A DNA stretch of 61,607 bases, taken from a virus. Position 1 is the first letter of the stretch. Each line of letters starts with the position of its first letter. Below the pieces are notes generated by a model that saw only the letters and a list, made by a program, of their open reading frames with translations, searched no databases and was not told the DNA's origin. The stretch spans positions 1 to 61,607 of IMG/VR virus record IMGVR_UViG_3300048029_000244, one strand, 5' to 3'. Position numbers and translations under genes: made by a program. Shown one piece after another: positions 40,399-49,300 of the stretch.

Positions 40399-43300
40399 AT
40401 GCCAAATAATTTTTTAGATGGTTTAGAACAGCCACAATCTACACAAAAATCTCAACAAAATTTTGATCAAATAGCTCAGCAACAAAATGAGGTTATTAAA
40501 AGAGCCTCTGAAAGCGTAGCAGAGCAACAAAGATTTGGATCTACTGGTATGGTTCAGCCAGACAGTTTTGCGGCAGACACAAGAGATATATTTATGTCTG
40601 GTGCAGAAAAAACTAAAAGGTCATTAGTTGCAGGTACAGGAGATGTAATGGAACAAGTTATAGACTTGACACAATTAGCGTATAACTATGCTACTCCATT
40701 AGGCATGGCAGAGCAAGCTTTAGGATTAGATTTTAGCAAAAACATTTTTGACTGGGTAGAAGAAAATACTGCTGGTCAACTACAAGAATATGGCGTAAAA
40801 TATAGAAAGCCAGGTACTGAGGATTTTAAATGGTCAGACTTAGGTACAGCAGATTTTTGGACTACAGACTTTGCTAGGCAAATGCCAAATTTACTTACAA
40901 TGATGGCTGGTGGTATGGGTCTTGCAAAAGGAGCAGGAAACCTTATGACTAGAATGGCTAGTAAATCTTTAGCTAAAAAAAGCGGAAAATTAACTACAGA
41001 TATGTTAACTAAAACTTCAGCTGGTTCGCAGTTTGGAGGTAAAGGGTTAGGTAAATTATTTACTAAAGGGCCTAAAGGAGTTGCATTAACTAATCAAGGT
41101 AAGGCAGTTGCAGGATTAGGTGGTGGTGCTGGCATGAACATAGTAGACGGCGCAATAGTGTCTGGTATGGCTTACGATAGAGCATTAGATGAGTTTGGCA
41201 CAGATGAAGAAGGCAGAAGATTAGCTGGTCAAATAGCAGGCAATATATTTGTAGATAATTCAAAATGGATAGCTGTAGACGCGGTGTCATGGTCTTTTAC
41301 TTTTGGTGGTGGCTCTAAGTTGTTACTACCTAAAGCTGTACAAAAAATGAACCAGTCTAAGTCTACTTTTGGTAAAAGGGTAAAAAATATACTAATTAAT
41401 AGTGGAGTTGGCGCTACAGCTGGGGCATCTATTGCAGGCGCAGCTACATTAGGTGAAGAAGGCATGAGTGACTCTATGTTAAAAGGCGCAGCTGTAGGAC
41501 TAGGAGCAGGTTTATTGCCAGGAAGATCAGGTGCAAGAGCATCAGTATTAATAGCTCCTGAAGGGATAGAAGAAATGTTTCAAGAAACATATCAAGAGTG
41601 GATTGAAAAGAAAGCTTTAAATGAGGCTAGAGGAGAAGAAGAAAAAACACCAACATATTGGGACTTTTATTCATCAGACAAAGCAAGGCGTACAAAAGCT
41701 GTATCATTATTTTCTGGTATGACTGGTGCTACTATAAGCAGATATACTAATTTAATAAACGATGTAGCTGAAAGAAGCTTTCAAAACGATCAACGTATAG
41801 ATAGTATAACGCGCTCTATGAACAGATTAAATGTAGATGAGACATACGAAAAGTCTGACGCTATTAGAGAGGCTGTAAGAGAGGCTGTAAAGTATGACAA
41901 TCAAGAGTCTCTAAAATCCTGGCTTAATGAAGAAGCGGCTAAAGATAATGGCTCAGTAGACGAAAGGTTTAGAGATGAAATGATGTCTTTGATAGACAAC
42001 ATGACGTCTATTAAAGAAAAAATAGGCACTAATGTAGATTTTACTACAAGTGAAGAACGTGTGTTATTTGAAGAGCATTCTTTAATGGCTATGCGTGAAG
42101 ATGATTATAATAATCAAAAAAGTATATACGAAAGCAATTTAGCAGAATTACAGGCTGATATAGATAAAATAAATAGATCTAGACAGACTGATAAAAACAA
42201 AAAAAATGCTATAAAAAACATTAATACATTAATAGAGGTAGAAAACGAAAAATTTGCTCAGCTAGAAAACAACTATAATGCATTACAAAACGAATCACAG
42301 TCTAACATAAATGATTTTACTACTAAGGCATTAGAAAAAGCAAAAAACAGAAATAAAGTAAATAAAGAAAATTTTGTTTCATTAGTTAATAAAGCAGCTG
42401 CTAAATCTAAATCTATAGCTAAAAAGTTTGTAGCATCATTTAATGAAATGAAAACAGCTTATGCTGAAGCTACGTCACAAGCTAAACAACAGCAAGTTTT
42501 AGACGAACAAGGTAACCCTGTATTAGACGAGCAAGGAAAGCCTGTAATGGAGCAAGCTCCTGAAGACATGTCTGACAATAGATATAATACGTTTGTAGAC
42601 AATATAGTTAAAGAAATAAAGATAGGCGCTGAAAACGAACTAGAAGGGTTTACAGATGAAGAAATTAAGTCTATTGCTATCAATGCATTAACAAAAGCAG
42701 GAATAACAAATGAGACAAGTTTGGATAATTTGCCTGATAATTTCGATGTAAAGCTAGAAGAAATAGTTGATAACGAAATAAAATTACTTACAGAAGAAAA
42801 AAAGAAAAATCAACCATCATTATTTCAAAAAATAAAAACTAAAACTAAAGAAGTAGTAGATAGTGTAAAAGATAAAATAACAACAAAAAAAGAAGATATA
42901 GAAACAGGTCGTAAAGTCGATGCACAAACTGCGACAGAACAAAAAGTTTCTAAAGAAGAAAAGCCTACACCTAAAGAGTCTATAAAAAAGAAGGCTGACA
43001 ATAAAGATTTAAGAATTATAAAAAAATTAGAAGATCAAATAGCTGAATTAAAGTTAAAAGAAAAGCTTACAGATATAGAGCAAAAGGTTTTAAACAAAAC
43101 AAAAAAAGCATTAGAATCTATATTATCTAGAATAGAGCGATCTAAAATAGATGAAGATAAAAAAATAGTAGATCCTAAAAAAATATTAAAAGATAAAAAG
43201 AAAGACGCTAAAAGGAAAAACGAATACAAAACAGCTTGGTACAACCCTATGCGTATTTTAGAAAAACGCAAATTAAAAGCTAAGCGTGATAAAGAAATTA

Positions 43301-46300
43301 AACTAGCGCAAGATGAATATCAAGAGTATGTAAAAAAGAATAAGCCTAGTTACATATATGCTATGAGAGATGCTAAAACTCCACAGCAGTCTATACAAAT
43401 AGCATCAGATATAAGCTCATTATTTGGTCAAGGAACATTAGGTAGTGTATTAGGAGGTGTTATATATGGAAAGGTAAATCCAGATTTATATAACACCATT
43501 AAGCATGAGTTCGGACATGTTTTGTGGCCAGCTTTAGAAGGATTACCTATTAAAGATTCTTTAATAAAATTAATTGCACAAGATAAAACAGCATTTAAAA
43601 AAGTAGCTCAAATGTATCCTGAAAATATATTGTTTGATACATCAGAAGGGCCAATGCTAATAGAGGAAATGTTATCTAATGTAGAAATGATTAAGCAGTT
43701 GTTAAATCACGACATAACATTAGAGGCAGACATAAAAGCTTTACAAGACAAAATGGCTTCTGGACAAATATATAGCGCCGAAGTAAATCTTATTATAGAC
43801 AAAATAAAAAGTTTACAAAGCATAGTACCTGCGGCTATAGAAAACCAAGAAGTTATACAAGAGGAAATATTTGCTCAAATGTTAGAGATGGATGATGTAA
43901 CATTAGAAAACATTATAACGTCTGACGTAAAAACTACAAAATCTTACAAAAGAAAAACAAAGATAGCTTTAGAAAAATTAGAAGCTATCACAAAAAAATC
44001 TAATGAAGAACAAGATAAAGAAATATTAAAATCATTAGATGATGAGTATAGAAAAGCGCAGGGAGAAGGTATAAATACATTTTTAGAAATATTTAAAGCA
44101 CAATCAGAAAAACGTAGAAAAAAGACTCCTATAGAAAAAGCATCTAGACGTGTTATGCGTCAAAAAAGCAAAGGTTTTGTAAGAGATATAAATATAATAT
44201 CAGAAATAGCAGCTAATTTAAATAGACAGGTTTCTGATGCAGTAGCAGAAAATACACAAAGATATAATGTATTGCTAGAAGAATCTGTAAATGAATTACA
44301 AGCTATTAATAATCCTACACAGGAGCAAATAAGCGAAATATTAGAAGCTAAAGCCTTAGAGTTTACAATGTATGATGAATCAGAGTTGTCTAACATCAAT
44401 ATAGGCGAAGACTTTGAAAAAGCTATAGCTGGTAAACTACTAGGAGATATTACTATATTAGGTGTGTTTGGTGATAGTATAATAACTGAAAAGCTAAAAG
44501 AAGCTGATATAATTAACGAAAAATCACAACGTATACCATTTGCTTTTGAAGAAGAGTTAGATCAATATATAGAAAGCAATGACAATCCATTAGTGCAAAA
44601 CGAAAGATCATCTGCATCTAAATTAATTGAAGCGTTTGCACAGTTTGCTTATTCAAGAACAGGTAGAGCTAAAATAGCTACTAAAGAAAAGTTTGCAGAG
44701 TTTACTAAAAAGAGTCCATCTTTATTAAGACAAAATTTACGTAGAGAGTTACACAAGTCAATAAAACATAATGGCGACATAGTTTCTTTTAATGAGTTCT
44801 TACAAAATCTTAAAGAATCTAAATCGTTAGAAGTAAAATTATTTAACGAGTTTATAGAGCTTGAATTTTTTGAGCTAACACAAGCTCCATACGGTTCAGA
44901 ACAATTCTTTACAAGTGTTGCTAGAAGCATTTATCACGAAGCTAGTAGTAATGTAGTAGAAAACAGAGATATATTATTTTATCAAGAAGAAGACAGTAGA
45001 TTTGATTTTGTATTTAATTTAAGCGAATTAGAGTCTTTTTATTCAGAAGCTTTGATTAATGAAAATGTATTTTACGATACAAATGAATTTGTAAATGCAT
45101 TAGACAACAATTCTACAATACATGATGCTATTAAGTTTTTAAAAAGAAAAGGCATTATAAATGATAATATATATAAATCATACATAGACGAAAATGCTAT
45201 AATGAATACTAAGTCTATAGTAGTAGATGGTAAAATGATGTCTATAAAAGATGCTGTAAAATATTATCCAGCTAATAAGGCAGCTCTTTTAAAACAACTA
45301 GCATCTTCATCTATTATAGCTAGTAGAGATTTAAACCAAACTACATTAGTAGAAATGGCTAAACTTAATACACGCACTAGCTTACTAAACAAAACTAGCG
45401 CGTTGTACGAAAACTTTGATAGCATACTTAAATATTTACAAGACCCTACTAGACCTACTAATGACAAAATAAAAACATTAGCAAACAGTAGTGTGTTTTC
45501 TTTGTTGCTTAAAAAAGGTATAACACCTATAATATCAGCAACATCTGGCGCTGAAGTAACTAAAGCAGAGGGTTATAAATTTGGCAGCAGTTACGTTAAC
45601 ATGACGTCAGAAGAAATGTTTATAAGTGATGTGTTGCGTTATATTTCCCAAGACGAATCATATCAAATGCCTATAATGGTATTTGAAGGTAAATCTAGAA
45701 GATACAATGTAACTGTTCCCAAATATAAAAGTTTGCATAAAAAAAATGGAGCTTTTGATGAAGTGTTTGTTATAAAGTCTTTGGCTAAAGAAATATCTAA
45801 AGCAAGGTATAAAAATGGAAAAGGAGACAAAGTATCAAGGTTGTTTAAAAAACCAGGGTCAGGTAAAACTATAATAGAGCAAATAACAGATAAAAAAGTT
45901 TTAGACGAGTATGTAAATCAATTAAAAGAGCAAATCAAAACACACCCTTATATACTTAAAAATCTAATAGAAAGCGGTAAAATAAAATCAGATACAAAAA
46001 AATTACCTAGAAAGTTATTAGAAGAAATGGTAGTGTCTAATGCTTTAAACAAATACTCTGCTCAAAAATCATTAGTAGCAGATCATGCTGAAAGAAAAGA
46101 TGCTATAGATTACGTAAAACGATCAGCTATGGCTATAGCTAGACGTAGACCTATATTTGATGAGTTAGAGGTTATAGTAACTCCAGACATATATTATAAC
46201 CCTAATGCAGAGCCAGGTTTACAATATATTAATGAACCAAAAGAAGGTTATAGCATAGTAGACGATTCTCAGTCTTGGATATTGCCTGAAGATAAAAAAC

Positions 46301-49300
46301 TAGCAGATGAAAATGCTGGATTAGGTAATGAATATGGTTCTGTTTTAAAAACAGTGTATTCTGGTAAAGACACTAGGTCACAATCTTTAGATTCAGGAGA
46401 TTTATATCTTAAACACAACACAGTAGTGTTAAGTGACGCTATAGTAGAAGAAGCAATAAAATCAGGGAATGTAACATTAGCTAAGCTTAGAGCGGTTATG
46501 CGTTCTAGAAAAAATCATATAGCAGGTAATTTTAGTAAAAATGTGCCAGTGATAGCAATGTCTCAATCTTCTGTAAAATCAGACATTAACAATTTTTTTG
46601 TTAAAACATTAAACGTAGACGATGTAAGAGTTAATATGTCAGACATTATAAGCACATTTAACGACTCTAAATACAATGCGTTAGAGTTAGAGTTATTGTT
46701 AACAGAAAACGTTTCTACAGACCTTATAAATGTAGGCAGAGAAAAACCTATAAAACAAATAAGTTTAGAAGAGTTTAATAAAACTATGGACGACAGATAT
46801 GTAGTTGATGGGCTATATAGAGGTTTAGATGGTAAAAAGTTTGGTATACAAAATATACTAGAGTCTAAAAGAAACGAAGAGTCATCTACAGTGCCTATAC
46901 AATTGCTGTCTAATATACTACAAGCTTTGCCTGAAGACATGAAGTCTGTAGGTTTAGAAGTAACACAATTGTACACAGAAGCTGTTGCCTTGTCGCAGCA
47001 AGAAGTTCTAGATTCTATAGAAAAAGAATTATCTGAGTATATAGATCCTAAGTGGGCAGGCAATCCATTGTCATATTTAGTACAAAGCGGTAATGTAAAC
47101 TTGCCGTCAGTACAATCTAAATTAATGGAAGTTATATCTAAAAGTGTAATATTAGGATCTACTAAATTTAGAAGTCCAGGGGGTATAGCTTTTGAAACAT
47201 CTCCAGTAGGTATACCATTAGCTTCTAGAGTTAAAACTAAAACATTAAAGTCTGCATATGGTTTAGGAACAGAAATATTTACTCTGCCTGATAATTTAAC
47301 TGTATCTGAAATTATATTGCCAGCAGCTATGTCTAAAAACTTTAAAAAAGGAGATATAGTAACAGCTACTCGTGTACCAGCAGATAAACTTGCTATGACA
47401 CAAACTTTTGTTATAAAAGAATTTTTAGATGAAGATGCAGGTCAAGTAACGATGATACCGCCAGCAGTATCTGCTATATTAGGTTCTGACAAAGATGGTG
47501 ACTCGTTATTTATAGATGGTAAATATGCAGAGCCTAAAACAGATTCTCAGAAGGCTTACAATAGATTCCATAATAAATTAACGGATTTCCTTTCTGATCC
47601 TAATATGGATGAAATTACAAGTAAATCATTAGAGGGTATAGAAGACTTTTTAAATATTAAAGACCCTAGACTTAGTACAGATATATTATCACCTGTTTTT
47701 GATAAACAGTCTGCACAAAACAATGTAGATATTAGAAATATACTAGGTGTAGCTATAATAGCATTAAGAGACACAAACTATTTGTCTTTTTATAATGCAT
47801 CTTTATTAGGTTCTGTTACGCTAGAAAACTCTACAGAAAATAAATTTGAAGACAGCGTTAACGGTGCAGAAGTAGAATTTGTAAGTAAGCTAGTAAATTT
47901 AATTTTAGATAATGCTAAATACCAAAGAGTCTTTAGCTTAGGCATAAATAGTTTAGTTATAAAAGACGCTATAATTTTGTCTAGACTAGGTTTTGACTAC
48001 GAAACAGTATTAGAGTTTTTAAATAAAGAAGAGGTTGTTAGAATGTATAAATATTCTAATAGAGCTAATATTTTAAAGTCTGTTGACCCTAAACACGGTC
48101 ATTATGAACCTGCGTTTTTAAGTTGGCTAGAAGGCAAGAAAAACATGGACGCGTACGAATACATAAACGACAACGATCCAAAAAATATAGAGTCATTAAA
48201 ACAAGAGTATTATGGCTCTGTAAAACCTTTACACAAAACAGACGCGTATAGAAAGAAAAAAGCTTTATCTAAATTAGATCAAAAATTAGTTTCTGAAAAA
48301 GGAAGTCTATTTAATTTATTATCTAAAGACACACCTAAATCAACAGAGGTAAATCTTTCTATTATAAGAATGTTGTCTGATGTAAAAAATGATATATCTT
48401 CATTTAGTGACATATTAAATGTTTATAACACTAATCCGCAAAGCGTGTTAGAAATAAAAGCAAGACAAGAAAACTACGAAAAGTCTAAAAATTTCCCATT
48501 AGGTTTAATTTTGCCAGAGTCATTACAAAATGATCCTATCTTAAATAATAGGCTAAATGCTTTAGTAGCTTTAGAGGAAAAGTATGAGTCTACAAATTCT
48601 TTTTCTAATAAGTCTATAAATAAATTATACGAGGCATTTTCTAAAATATTTAATTTTGATAAAGGCTATAAGTCTAAATCTATGTCTATGTATGTAGAAA
48701 ACACTATAATGGACAAAGCATTATCTAGCGTTATAAACACTAATGCTACAGAGTTTATGTTAAGTGACATTTTAAATAAATTAAAAGATGTACAGCAAAC
48801 TAAATTAGATATAGACTCGGTGTTTTTTTTATTAGTTAACATATCAGAAGATTCTATGTTTATAAATCAAGATATAGTTTCTAGAGCAACAGACCAAGAA
48901 AGCCTTGCGGAAATGCGTGAAATGCTTTTAGAAGAGCTTAAAGACATAACTATAGATGTGCAGTCTTCAGCTACTTCACCTATGCAAACTATGTCTGTAT
49001 ACGAAGCACTAGCTACATATGAGTATAATAAAACTAACAAAATGAACGAAAAGTCTAGGCTTAGATTTAGCGATAATATGTTAGCGTTATTTGATCCTAA
49101 ATTTGTAAAGTCTATAAATAATGCATTATCTATAGAAAACGTAACAAAGCTTTCCAAGTTTAATAGAGAGTCTTTATTAGATTTAGCTGAGCAAAACACA
49201 TCGTCTGTAGTAAGATTGTATCAATCAGAAATTACTGATAATATTAACGACAATACAATTTATTTAAAAGACAACAAATTAACTATACCTTATAGTAAAT

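Noticed and set aside
46563-47063. 166-codon leftward ORF inside the giant gene
   Set aside because: Antisense shadow with Ser/Leu/Ile bias; no other evidence of expression.
47488-47520. EF-hand calcium loop reading of DKDGDSLFIDG
   Set aside because: EF-hand loops need Gly at position 6 and a hydrophobic residue at 8 followed by Glu at 12; the spacing here does not fit, while the upstream RVP and GSD context fits the polymerase barrel better.
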